Assembly (NCBI GenBank): GCA_039619475.1
Contig: CM077115.1
Location: 296,671,756-296,735,755 of the forward strand
Length of the DNA stretch: 64,000 nucleotides
DNA from: Icerya purchasi
Lineage: Eukaryota > Arthropoda > Insecta > Hemiptera > Monophlebidae
Direction: 5' to 3'
Shown here: in pieces, positions 34,740 to 46,300 of the stretch
How the letters are laid out: each line of letters starts with the position of its first letter
Position numbering within the stretch: position 1 is the stretch's first letter
Notes under the pieces: model-generated
Database searches by the model: none
Seen by the model: the letters and a program-made list of their open reading frames with translations, nothing else
What the model was told of the DNA's origin: nothing
Program-made: the position numbers and the translations under genes

Positions 34740-36490
34740 ATGTAAAAGAGCAAACACAAAAATATTATGGAATAAAAGTTACACAAAAATGAATGGAAAT
34801 GAACGGGAATAAATGGGAAATATTTGCAGCTAATGAAGAAAAAGTAGTATATTGCTCGTGATTTTATTCCGATAAAATATTAAATGAGAACAATATTGTT
34901 AAAGTAATTGAGGATGAGCTCATTACAGAACACTACAACATTTACGCAAGCTGAGTATCGTAGTTAGTTGCGAAAAGTGGCTTATGGAAGGAATAACATT
35001 GAAACATTACATTTAGCAATGTGAGTGGTGTAGTAAGGGAAGGAAATGTCGACGTCGACTCTGACGAGTTATATAGTTTTGTGCGGCATAATGTAAATAT
35101 TTAAGATTATGGAAAGAAATTGGCTAATGGCGACAGTCGAGCTAAACAGAAAAAAAAAAAAAAAGAAGAAAAATAGATACTGCAAACGCCGCAAATTATT
35201 ACGACAATTCGTCTACTTTTTTTTAATAATCGCAGAATCTTGAAATCGAACTTAGTATTTAAAAATATTTACAAATTTCTTTCGACCAATGAGAATGTTT
35301 TTATTTAAATAAGTTTTATTAAACTTAGTTATATATATATATATGTGTGTGTGTGTGTATATTTGAGAATGTCGGACAACAGAGTTAGGCATTTTGTAAA
35401 ATCCACTTCTGAACCTGAGTTTTAGCCAATTACTTTCGTTAATTAACTACAAAAACGATGATTCCTGTAACTACGACTATCTTTAGTAATCGATTAGTCA
35501 GAGCAAAGTTGAGCTATTTGTAATCAATTATGGTTACAAGTTACGTGTAATCTGAGTTGAGTGTAATTGATTTATTTCGCTAATTAAAAAAAGATTAGTT
35601 CGATCGATTATTTTCAAATAATTATAACTAATAATAATTGTAAGAACTAAAAACTATGCGGAGATTTGTCAAACAAATTATGCTCTTCATGAAGATTAAT
35701 CAGTACGGATTATTACGTATAACAATTTAATTTTTAAATATCCGAGAATGATAGTTTTAATTAATCTGTAATTTAAATTCGAAGCTTTTTATCGTCCAGA
35801 TTATTTTCTAATGGGGTTTAAAAGTACTCAGATATTATACCATTGACCATTCGGTACGTCGTATTTAGAAGTAAATCTTAATTCTTGAAAGAAAAAAAAA
35901 TAATATAAATTAATTTAAGAAAAATTAAAAACATTTTTAAAATAATCCGCAAATATTACGGAGAATTCTTTTGCTTAAATAAAGGTTATAGAGATAAGAC
36001 GAATAGGTAGTCGCCGACGCTCAGAAGCTAAGTATGGCGATATAAAGAAGAAGATAGAAGAGATAAAGATGTATTGAAGATTTTTCGCGAATGTAGAAAT
36101 TACACCATTATCATCGGTACTGTACATTTTCGAGTACATTGTAAATATGCTGTCTTAAAGTATTGCGGTCGTCTGAGGTTTTCAGACGAATTGTCAGAAA
36201 TGGACACCGTTTAAAACTTCTTAAGAGAATTTTTATGACCTGCTACATGCTTAATCCAAAATTCGATTTTCTCACTTGGCCAGTCTGGAAAATATCCTAC
36301 CGGATGTTAAAGTTTAACCGTTGACAAAGCCAAAAACTTCCGAAAGCGCGTATATTTTTTGAGAATACACAGTACAGTTAAAACTTATTTCGAATTATTT
36401 GAGACTTTTTCCACGCTAAAAGGGAAATGTGACTTTCCAAACTGTTCTGAAATTCCGAGACATTTAATATTATGCGAAATTTCTAAGTTA
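34740..36490. other. Intronic sequence with a diffuse TAATC-rich repeat
   Basis: 35410-35740 is rich in GATTA/TAATC motifs and ends CTTCATGAAGATTAATCAGT, which resembles CTTCATCGAGATTAATCAGT near 60670. A short TA/GT microsatellite is at 35331-35360. Nothing coding recognised. Confidence 0.45.
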
Positions 36491-36519
36491 GCGTTTTTTT
36501 GATCAAATTCTATCGCTTT

Positions 36520-37260
36520 TTTTTTTGCTTTTTTGCTTTTTTATTTTGCCATGAACCGTATATAACTACATAGGTCATTACGGCATACGGCGATTACTAA
36601 CGGTTAAATCACCGGAGCGATCTGATTTGTTTTAATATATACCAAGGTTTGGGCGATCGTTGTATGGGGCATTTGCGGAAATCTTTTGTAAAGGAAAATT
36701 TAGGTTAAAGGACAAGCGGGATGTTGCAAATTTAGCACAAGTTGAAAGAATATGATGAACTGAAGGATAACATGGTTGGGAACAGAAGACAAAGAAATGT
36801 GCTCAATTCTCAAGCGATTGATTATTGTAAAGTCGCATCGGGGGGCATATTCATCGGTGACCACCAAAAGCTCAGTTAATGGTTTTATTGATCTTAAAAA
36901 GATCTGTTGAGAAGCCCAGTGTGACCTCCATTCCTATTTAGACTTATGCTGGAGTAGTCTCTTTATTGATGACGGTTGGGCGACATCTGGGCTCACAGGA
37001 CAGTAAATTTCTGTCCGTGCGGCCACGTCTACCATTTCATTGCCAGGAACCCCAGTATGACCAGGAACCCGTAAGCATGACACCCTGCAATTTTCTTTCA
37101 TGAAGTCAACCATGATCTGTTGGATTTGGCAAATCAGTAGTGGGTTTTTTGGTTGCGAGCTGGGTATGGAATAGAGAGGAGATGCTATTGAGTCTGTAAT
37201 TACAAGGACTTTCTGCGTGTGGGGAGGATTAGCTAGGTTGATCGTCGGTGTTGATGAATA
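36520..37260 (-). mobile_element. RNase H-bearing I-group non-LTR fragment
   Basis: Minus-strand reading gives VITDSIASPLYSIPSS (RNase H aspartate motif), then VSCLRVPGHTGVPGNEMVDV (catalytic His and final Asp regions), then R-L-R-I-E-H of the post-RNase H domain. It ends in a 3'UTR resembling the one near 50.65 kb (shared AACTAC-T-AGGTCATTAC pattern) and a T-rich tract on the plus strand that is the A tail. 5'-truncated and with stops. Confidence 0.7.
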
Positions 37261-37269
37261 TTTTCGAGA

Positions 37270-39776
37270 CCTTCCTGAAGAACCCTACAAGGTCGGTATT
37301 AATAAACTTTCCGAGCGATGGAACAAATGTGTGAGCCTAAATGGATATTATGTTGAGAAATAAAGCGCTTTTTTTTTTTTCATTAAAAGGCCCGGAACTT
37401 TTCAGATCTCTCTCGTACATGTCCCCCCCCCCCCCTCTTGAGAACAAAAGCGAAAAGAGGAGAGAATGTAAAAGGTTTTGTACGAGCAAAAATATTCCGC
37501 AGCAGGTGGTAACTTATACTCTCCGATTAGTTGACCCAGTTCCGTCTTTTCAACCATTATTTTAAAAGTATTAACTGACTTTTAAGGTAATGATGAACAC
37601 GTTTGTGTCGTCGTATGTTTGAAAACTCACGAAACGGGTTAATCGTATCAGCTTTTAAATTCAGCTCTACCAGAGCAGCTTTTGTGTGTAAATGGACATT
37701 TTTCCCGATCTGGGTCGGAGACGTAGCCGAACAAGAAAGATGAACAAACTCAAAGAAAAAATGACTCCAAGCAGCTTTTCGAAAGAGATTAAATTGTTTA
37801 AATTTTCTACATCTTTCTACAATTGTTGAAAGTATATTTTACAATAGTATGCACGATAGAAAGTAAAATAATAATTATCTGAATTGTTCCATGTCACGAG
37901 AGATATAGTTAATATAAATTTCATCAGATTGCTTTTTCTTCTTATATTCGAGAAGAGGATAAACAAGCAGTTTTTTTATGGATATCTGCATGAAAATTCT
38001 TCAATTAATATAATCACGAGTGGTACCTTTTTTTTTTGTTTTCATTTATAAACTAATATTTACTGCAGTTTTAAATTCTACATTCATTAAAGAAAACTAA
38101 CATAATTAATGCTTATCAACATAATCTTGTCATAATGAACCAACGTGAAAATTCAATAGAAAAATAAATGTTTACGGCAGCGTATTTCAACTGTTAATCA
38201 CAGAACTTACACAAAAAATTCATACGAAATAAGGTTCTATTTTTCCTTTGTTTCGCTTTCGATAAGAATCGAATTGAAAACTGTTACCGTACAACCGCTG
38301 CAGCGGTATTTTTATATGTTTAACGGTTAACTAGCTCCCAACATTAAATATTACACATGACGTTCGGTATAAACAATGAAGAACTCTGGTAAAGATACAG
38401 TGGTAAGCCGTGACACGAATACCGCGCAGACTGACTAGTTGAGCCGGAATATCTTAACAAAATATATCTATTTTCTGACAGTGTGAACGTTTATAAACGT
38501 ATTCTTTTATTATATATGTACATATTACGGCGTTTTAGCCATAACAGGGCATAACAGGAATTCATAAAAATGATAAGGTTAATTAAGTATGTCTTAGAAG
38601 CTCAGGAAATTCTCGGAGTATGAGGCAGGAGAGGACCGGTAATATGTAATAGTAATAATGGTAAAGAATAAGTTTGTGTATATACGAATAATGAAATAAG
38701 TTTCTGGCTCATTATTTTAGATAATTTCCGGCTAGACGTAGAATAAGTTTTATTTTAAAAAATTATTATATTATATACATACTTTACTTCTAAAAAGAAT
38801 ATGTTTTTTTTTTTTTGCAATCACTTATTGACTATTATTATTCGAAAAAGTTCATTAATGTGTTAATTTAATTTGTTATATTTGTTTAATAATTATGATA
38901 AAATATTAAAATAATTTGAACGATTACAATAAAACAAAATTGGTGGAGCAGTTTCAGAAATAAAAATATCGGACAATTTTCATCAATCATTCACTACAGT
39001 AGTAGAAGATCCAAATCGTATTACATTTGAATAATATTTAAAGAATCGAAGATTACTCGATATCATTAGCGGAACCAGTATCAGCGTGGGATGTAGAGTT
39101 CAGATATTTCAATATATATCAGGCTAGAAAAAAATACAATATGATTTTGGATATGTATTCGTATAATTGTTAAATTTTTTTTTTTTTTGTGCAACTGCCA
39201 AATTTTTCAAATCTTTGGTTATATCTAAATAGTAATAATAATAATTATAATTTCTAATTGTTAAGTAATTTGAAAGAAAAGGAATAAAAAAGAAATTGTG
39301 TCCACTCCGAGAATTTTCTTATAGTGCATTTGGAGTTATTAAACAGGGATATATTTAAAACTTATTAATTTAGGATATTATTTATTACATAACTCGCCAT
39401 TCATTTGACTGGTTACGTGATAATATATATATATATATATACATATATAACATTTCAAATTTTAAAAAAAAGATAACATTTAGAAGAAAGTTTTGAAGGC
39501 GACAAGCATGTTTAAAAAATACTTTACGGTATTAATAGTAAACAATTTTTGTTCATAAAAAAAATGGTACACGTGTAGAACAAGATCTATTTTATTTAAA
39601 GGTTTGGTAAAAAATATTCTTAATTAAAAAAAAACTGCAATTATCTTTAATAGCATCACTAAACAAAGATCATCGCAGTCATTAACTGTTGACCTCGAAA
39701 ACACTACAGAATTTCGTTCACACATGCACACACTACAATATACTGACTATTATTATTTTTATCGTTGCAGTGACTT

Positions 39777-39808
<32 letters not shown>

Positions 39809-40012
39809 CCTACGACTTCCAACCAAATATATCTCTTTTCCCAGAAAAAACTGAGATTTTCACAATTAAATATAGATAATGAATAATTATCTAAAATATT
39901 TATATAAAATTGACGTAACTGCTGATTTTTTTAAAATAACGCCACCGAATGTAACAAAAGTATCTAACTGCGTCGGTATTATCTTAGTCTAAAAAGGTAG
40001 AACCGAAATTAC
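37270..40012. other. Intronic sequence next to the first NCX exon
   Basis: Non-coding. Contains a C-run (37424-37434) and a (TTA)n microsatellite near 39778-39806, with several T-runs. No element recognised. Confidence 0.4.
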
Positions 40013-40265
40013 CTTTATTTGTTTTACTTTTGGCAAGATAAACTCTACGAGTATGACTAGTAATACGATCTATGGCAGACATGAACACTTCTGTAATAAT
40101 GGTAACTCCAATGAAGCAGTACAGTAAAAACAGAAAGTAGATTACAATCCTGACATTAGGATTCCAAGTTCCTTCTCCGAAAACCGGTAATATTAAACCT
40201 TCAGGACACCTTCCATACACTGCGGAAGGAGCAAAATGCGAATCGTTAAGATGCGACATTGTAAC
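40013..40265 (-). CDS. Na+/Ca2+ exchanger (NCX/Calx family), N-terminal exon
   Basis: First recognised coding exon of a plasma-membrane Na+/Ca2+ antiporter on the minus strand. A pyrimidine-rich acceptor (TTGTTTTCTTAG) lies just upstream of 40265, six bases before an ATG at 40259. The donor is G|gtaatt at 40013/40012, leaving phase 1. From the ATG it encodes 82 residues: a short extracellular stretch with an N-D-S glycosylation sequon, then CPEGLILPVF (NCX proteins have a C-x-x-G-V-I-L-P motif here), then the first membrane helix IVIYFLFLLYCFIGVTII, then the conserved FMSAIDRITS. Because an acceptor precedes the ATG and the frame stays open through it (V-T-M), an upstream exon with 5'UTR or a signal peptide is likely; I could not find it. 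Identification rests on co-linearity with family members and on the matching phase of the next exon. Confidence 0.88.
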
Positions 40266-41190
40266 CTAAGAAAACAATTAAAAAGTAATTGATTTTAAAA
40301 AATTAAAAGAAAAAGGAAAGAAATAAATTTACGTAAATTAATAATACGAAAATTTAATTTTAATCTACTATTCGATAAGTGTGATAAGCGAAAATAATCG
40401 TAAGTCTATTTTCCACAAATGTCGCTTTACTTAATGGATGATAGTGTTTATTTCAAGAGATGGTGATTTAATTGCACCGCATAGCAAGTGTAAGTCATAC
40501 CAAGGGGTTCGGCAGTACCGGAGACTCATAAAGATCAGATTTTATTCTTTCTTAAATTATACGTAACCATTATCGGCTTTTGTTATTAAATGAAAATATA
40601 CGTATCGAGAAACGTATTAGGCGCGCACTCTTTTTCCCCTACCCATGTTCATAAAAGTTCAATAGTTCTATGCTTTGTTATCCAGAACGAAGCAAATTGT
40701 AAGCATTTTAACAATGTATGCAAACTTTTTGGCATTTATCAAATTCATTTCAAAAGAATGAAATTCCAGTTTTTATAAATGAGTTTTGAGTTTTTCTGAA
40801 TTTTGTTTGTAGAGACGCGAGTGTTTTCCTCATACTTGATACGAGGGACTGTATCGGTGTTTAAGGGAAAAAATATTGTTGGTTTTTTAAAAGTTACTAA
40901 AGAATAGGTGTGCATGCTACATAATAACTTTAAAGATCGAAACTATTATCAAGAGGAAATACTCCGATGAACCAAATATTTAAAACATGTAATATAAAGA
41001 TAAATAAAAAAAACCAACAATAATGAGATGTAATAAAAAAAAGATGGTAAAGTAAAAGATATCTTCTATTATTTTCTCCCTGCGCCGATATAATCGTGCT
41101 CTGGTAAACATCATCTCCTCCAATTATCACATTCATTCAATTAATAACGCAGATATAAAAACATACAATACATTATGATAATCTTTTTTT
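40266..41190. other. Sequence upstream of the NCX N-terminal exon
   Basis: Probably another intron of the same gene, because a splice acceptor directly precedes the exon. No upstream exon or promoter could be identified. Confidence 0.4.
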
Positions 41191-41194
41191 TTTT

Positions 41195-41580
41195 TTTTAT
41201 GGGTACGCCAACGAAGAGCAACAGCCCAATCAGCCAAGGAATCTAAGTAATTGTTCAAAAGGAGAATAACATATTAGATTTCAATCTGGTGCGAGATTGA
41301 ATGAATGAAAGAAGCTAGAATAGGAACAACTGACAAGGAAGGAAATGAGAGAACATAAGAATCATTGTATGGAGTAGGAAGACGAAGATCCAAAAGCCGA
41401 GAATAAAAGAGAGAACGTTCTAAAGAGAGTGAGGAACATTCGAAAAAGACGTGATTGATATCACACAGAAAAAAGGAGTCCTCTGGGTGAAGAGGGCACC
41501 GCGGAGAAGAGACGAGGGAAAAACGATAAAGTGACGAAGGGAGAAAGGTATGACCGAAACGAAAAATACAAAACACCGAC
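41195..41580 (-). mobile_element. Family A non-LTR element, 3' end (well preserved)
   Basis: The minus strand is open to the C terminus: FRFGHTFLPSSLYRFSLVSS, then PLHPEDSFFLCDINHVFFEC (zinc-like motif), LRLPTPYNDSYVLSFPSLS, SFIHSISHQIEI and a stop near 41274. The 3'UTR contains CTTCGTTGGCGTACCCAT and ends in a 14-bp A tail (T-run at 41187-41200 on the plus strand). The 5' truncation point coincides with the inverted repeat at 41563. Confidence 0.8.
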
Positions 41581-41658
41581 TAGTTTTGAACTATATCGTT
41601 CATTACGCACTGTGATGGTGAACGATATAGCTCGAAACTAATCAGTGTTTTATATTTT
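41563..41658. repeat. 40-bp inverted repeat (hairpin)
   Basis: Arms 41563-41602 and 41619-41658 pair at 35 of 40 positions around a 16-bp loop. The left arm lies at the truncated 5' edge of the family A copy. Confidence 0.85.
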
Positions 41659-41659
41659 C

Positions 41660-42610
41660 TCAAATTTATTTATTTTTTTTCGATTCCCCCTAAAATATAT
41701 TGTATGTTTTTATATCTATGTTATTAATAGAACAAGGTAAATCTTTTATGTATCATGCGCGAGTAGTGAAATGAAAAAGTTGTTAAGGGATTTGGATAAA
41801 TATGCGCTGTCACGTGAATACTATTATTAAAATAAGAATGCATATTCTCATCTCAGGAAAATCAAGAACAATAAAAATAAAAGTTTCAATGAATTATATT
41901 ACCCTATTCTAGTTTGACGTACGATAATGAGTTCCTCGATAGTGAATGTACCACGTACAAATTTTCGATATTTCAACAATCACGAATCGGTGTGGCATGT
42001 AAGTGTGTTGGATTGCAAAAGAAAATTTATTAAGTTCACGGCGTTAAAATACGTTAAAAAACCAATACTTCCGCGTACCTTTCGTACAAAAATGTACCAT
42101 TGTAACGTGGACATTTCTTTATGATTATGCGTAAAATGTGATAGGGTTACGTGTTTGGTTTTAGTAAAAAACATGAATCTCGAACTGCTGATAACATAAT
42201 GAGTAAAATGTTTATTATTGTAAATATAAATAAGTTTTGCGGGAGGAACGTACTTTTGCGTATCGTACGAATTTTACGAAATGACCCCAGCCATAAGACA
42301 TATCCATGTCAATAAAAATATCGATAATCGAAGAAAGATTAAAATATAACGCTCATTTTAAAAAATACTATCGAGGAAGATTGTTACACCTACACAGATG
42401 GAGGATTTTTCAGTATTTCGTGGGTGTCGAGGATTTCAGGATAATTAAGCGGACCGCTATTTACAGCAAGTTTAATCACTTTTTTATTACACGTTGATAT
42501 AATGTGAAACAGCTGTGACTTGTGAAGCCTTACCATTCAAAAAGACTCACTTAGACATTTTACATACAATCTTTATGCAAATAAATTATAAAAATTATAT
42601 AATTCCTTCA
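41660..42610. other. Sequence without recognised features
   Basis: AT-rich and non-coding between two family A copies. Open stretches of about 60 codons (41927-42124, 42306-42497) resemble nothing I know. Confidence 0.35.
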
Positions 42611-42613
42611 GGT

Positions 42614-43835
42614 TCTTTTTTTTTTTTTTTCCTTGGCTTGGCCGACCAAGGGCAGCTACCCAGGACGATTGGACTAGATTAGAGATTAAATTTTAATCCG
42701 GTCAGAAATCGATGAAAGGAAAAGAGACAAGAATAGGAACCACCTTTGAAGACGGGGCAAAGCTAAAATATAGGAAGCACTAACATATATGGAGTAGGAA
42801 AATTCAGCTTTAATAATTAAACGTACAGGATATTACGTTCGGAGGAAAGACTGGAACATTCAAACAGCACCTGGTTAGGATCACAAACGAAGGTACAGTC
42901 TCACCAGAGTGCAACGGACAATAACGGGATGGGAAAAGAGCAAAACGTATATCCATGGGGATGGAAGCAAAGTATGATTGAACCGCAGACGGCAGATGGC
43001 AATGATGAAAAAACGTTTGAGAGTACGAGAAAATAATAGAGTCAAGAACAGGAAGAGGGTCTAGGCTGAACAGTAAAATGAGTTAGGATTGGAAAAGGAG
43101 CGAGGATACACACATTCGACACCAAAGTCTGACACGCATTCTTTTGGAGAGGGGAAGTATGTTGTGACCAGGAATCTTTTTAACAAAATGTGGAGAGTGT
43201 AACGCTAAGCGTGCTAAGGAATCCACCGTCTCATTACCATCAATACCCGCCTGACAACCCGAAGAAGGTCGATAGAAATGGAATGGAAAAGGGAAAGACT
43301 GTAGACGAAAGAAAACGTATACGGAAAACAATAAAATCGAGGGAATATGAGGGAAAGGGAGAGGATATAGCCTGAAGAGAACTTTTGGAGTCCGAAATGA
43401 TTAGGTATATATCAGAGGAATGAGTTTAGGAAATAAGTATAACGGCTCGAAGAATGGCATAAAGTTCTGCGGAGAAGATGGAGCAAAAAGCCGGGAGCCT
43501 GAAGGATTGAGCGGAATTATTGGCTGGAGAGAAAAAGGAAGCAGCTACTCCTCTTGAACTCTTGGAACCATCAGTAAATATTAAGGAATGAAGAGGAAAT
43601 GAGGAATTAATAAGAAAATTAAATTCTTGATTGGCAACTGCGGAACCAGAGGTTTTAGATGATGAAGGGAGAGAAGAGAGTTTTGGAGGGTGAAAAAACA
43701 CGAAGAAATTAAAATTAAAATAAGGAAGTTTACTATGGGAAATAGTATAGGAGGAGAATTTATCTGGTTCGTTAGCTACTGGTTTTGAGAAAGCGATCCT
43801 GTTACCTGAAATATTTGTTACATAAATCACTATAG
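42614..43835 (-). mobile_element. Family A non-LTR element, RNase H to 3' end
   Basis: The longest family A copy, 1.2 kb. The minus strand encodes an RNase H domain: SLIFTDGSKSSRG (first Asp), FCSIFSAELYAILRAV (Glu), IISDSKSSLQA (second Asp) and GIDGNETVDSLARLAL (last Asp). The catalytic His normally in P-S-H-x-G-I is not visible. Downstream are FVCDPNQVLFECSSLSSER and LNFPTPY, then a 3'UTR with GGGTAGCTGCCC and a 13-bp A tail. It has several frameshifts. The RNase H places family A with the I group rather than CR1 or Jockey proper. Confidence 0.82.
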
Positions 43836-43839
43836 TAAG

Positions 43840-45170
43840 AAGTCGGGTCTACTAAATTAGAAAAACTGGATGCGCTTATACTGCTGATAACGTAACATCT
43901 TATTTTTTACCTAACGGGCTACCAGATCAAAACCAAAATTTCCATATAAGTAGAAAATTTTTAGCCGGTCGCTCGTTAATCAAACCTCGCAATTTCCTTA
44001 ATCTTCCATTCGTAACTAATACCATGGAGTTTTGAAGGAAAAACAGGAATAAGAGCTGGGAAATAAACCTATGATACACGTCAGTCTTACTTAATCTATT
44101 GGTTCTGGATGCAACACCTATCCATTCAATCTGCGTTCATCTTGATGTCAACGCAGAGTACAGAATGGTTTAAGCTACCTCCTAAATCGTCTACTTTTAC
44201 GCTTGAGCTTTTGGCGATGATAAGACCTACGAATATATCTTAATTTAAAACTTCCACAGCGTATCTCTGATGATGGTAAGTATACGATTTCTTAAACGTT
44301 AAGTTTTAAGATTAATTTTTAAAACGCGGTGTGTCTAATATAAAAAATTGTTTTCCTACTTATATCTCAAATGTCCTATAGTCTACTGGATCTTATGTTA
44401 TCTAATCCCCGATTACTGCAGCGCTTTACTAGAAATTAAACACGGTCATTTGAAGAACATGATATTAGGCTTAAATGTTTGAATATTCTAAATCAAGGTG
44501 GTAAGTTTAATTTCTATTGGGTTCACAGCCATCCAATGATGGGGCCTGAATCGGCTAAAATTGTTTTATAGCATGATCATTTCCTTTCATGACGTTTCTG
44601 ATGATGACAAAAAAAAAAAAGTCCAAATATCGGAAAACATTTTCTCTTTGTTCAAACTTCGCTCCTTTTATCAGCTCAACCTATTCTTCCTTTTGTTTTC
44701 TTTACTTTGCTCTTCTGTTAATATCTCCATTACCATTCTTTGCCAGTTTCCTCCCTGCATTATCTTTTCCATTTAAATAATGTAGTTACGTAAAACGATT
44801 ATCGCGTGTTCTTCCAGTGGTCACCTTTTTCTGTAGAGCGTTCCGTTCGACAATTTTCTGAGAATTTATCTTCCTATCCGCGGGGCATTGGTTGTTGTAA
44901 CTAGAGCCACCTTCTCTGGTAAGCAGTCACTCGACTGTTGTATGGTGCTAATCCCACCGACGGAGAAACGAAACAACAACCGCGTAAGTTCTGTACGTCC
45001 ACGTCGTGCAGGGTGGTAATTTTCTATTTCAACGAGCTTAGCGTTGATTAGAAAAGCTAAACCAGAACTTACAAAACACATAGCTGATAGGAAAACGGAA
45101 GAGGGTTCACTTTCCGAAGGTGTTTCCTCTAATAAATACCGTTCGAGCTTTTTACTGCGTTAACAACAGC
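43840..45170. other. Sequence without recognised features
   Basis: Non-coding. The final 300 bp are GC-richer and may belong to the 5' region of the RTE element that follows. Confidence 0.35.
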
Positions 45171-45177
45171 GGACTAT

Positions 45178-46300
45178 CAGAAGCTCGCTCGTGACACTCG
45201 TGCCGCAGTCGGATTGGTGCAGATCAATCTAGAGCGAATAGGCGAGTATTCGGCGCCTTAAAACCGGGTCATTTCGGCTAAGGGAGTAAACCTTAACAAA
45301 AAATCCGGTAGAAAGCAACTGAAAACCACTACCGTACAAATTCCGGGCTAATATGGTACGTAAGGATAATTGTAAACATGCTGTACCCGTGGGATACGCT
45401 CAAAAAAATATATCAGGCAACGGGCAGTCTTCTGCAGCAATGCAGTTTGACTCGAATTATCCCATGCCCCCGATGGTATGGAACTCTCTGTAGGCAGGCG
45501 GGAACATACAAAACCTGAAATTTTTCCTTGTAAAATCACTGATTTGACTGAAGAGGACCGAGAACAAGAATAATTTCTCGGGAAAAACACGTTAAAAATC
45601 CCGAAGAATAATGTAAGAAAAATAGGTACCTGGAATGTTCGTAGTTTATACCAAAACGGAAAATCACATAACGCTATTGAGGAGATGAAAAGGCTGAACA
45701 TAGACATTCTCGCCGTTACCGAGGTAAGGTGGCCTAATTCTGGCAAATGTAGATTCAATGACTATCATTTGTACTGCGCTAGAAACGATGATCCGAATCG
45801 TTATAATGGGATTTGGTTTCATGGTTAACTCAGACACGAATAAATGCGTTAATAAATTTGTACCTGTCTCGGACAGAGTCATATTTCTACAATTCGATAC
45901 CAAGCCCGTTCTCATCAATCTTATATGGGTATACGCCCCAGCAGCCGCTGCAACTGAAGTTGAAATTGAGCAGTTTTATTTCCAAATCAGAATAGTATTG
46001 CCGTTCACCAAATCAAACAATATTAACATAATAATGGGAGATTTTAATGCCAAGGTAGGAAAGGGAAGATGGGCTGATGTAGTTCGAGATCACGGTTTAG
46101 ACGTGGGTAATGAACACGGAGACCGCGTAATGTAATGGTGCCAAGAAAACTATTTTATAATCATAAACACTTTATTTAAATTACTGCCACGACGTCTATA
46201 CACCTGGACATCGTACGACAGAAGCGTCAAAAACTAGATTAATTATTTCTTGGTGAACAGACGATGCCGTAACATAATACAAAGTGTAAAAACATATCCT
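45178..46300 (+). mobile_element. RTE-type non-LTR retrotransposon, 5' part with endonuclease
   Basis: A 5'UTR-like GC-rich stretch precedes an apurinic-type endonuclease: IGTWNVRSLYQNGKSHNAIE (catalytic Asn, near 45627), NIDILAVTEVRWPNSGK (catalytic Glu), then in a shifted frame VLINLIWVYAPAAAATEVE, IIMGDFNAKVGKGRWA (Asp/Asn) and RRLYTWTSYDR. This resembles the endonuclease of RTE/BovB elements often annotated as CFDP2-like. Coding is interrupted at 46300, in V-K-T-Y-P, by a family B insertion and resumes at 48207. Frameshifts and stops make it inactive. Confidence 0.82.
46288..46300 (+). repeat. Target-site duplication, left copy
   Basis: AAAAACATATCCT directly before the inserted family B element. 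The same 13 bases follow it at 48194-48206. Confidence 0.9.

Larger units (their letters stand above)
7959..40012 (-). other. Intron of the Na+/Ca2+ exchanger gene, about 32 kb
   Basis: Inferred from the phase-matched donor at 40012 and acceptor at 7959. It holds most of the mobile elements annotated here, on both strands. No additional NCX exon was recognised inside it, and conserved NCX sequence is continuous across it. An alternatively used or very short exon could have been missed. Confidence 0.8.

Noticed and set aside
40590..40778. An upstream NCX exon or neighbouring gene
   Set aside because: Plus-strand frame, opposite to the exchanger, with no resemblance to its signal-peptide region.
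41927..42497. Two small plus-strand open frames as host genes
   Set aside because: About 60 codons each, in AT-rich sequence, with no family resemblance. Chance frames of this size are expected.
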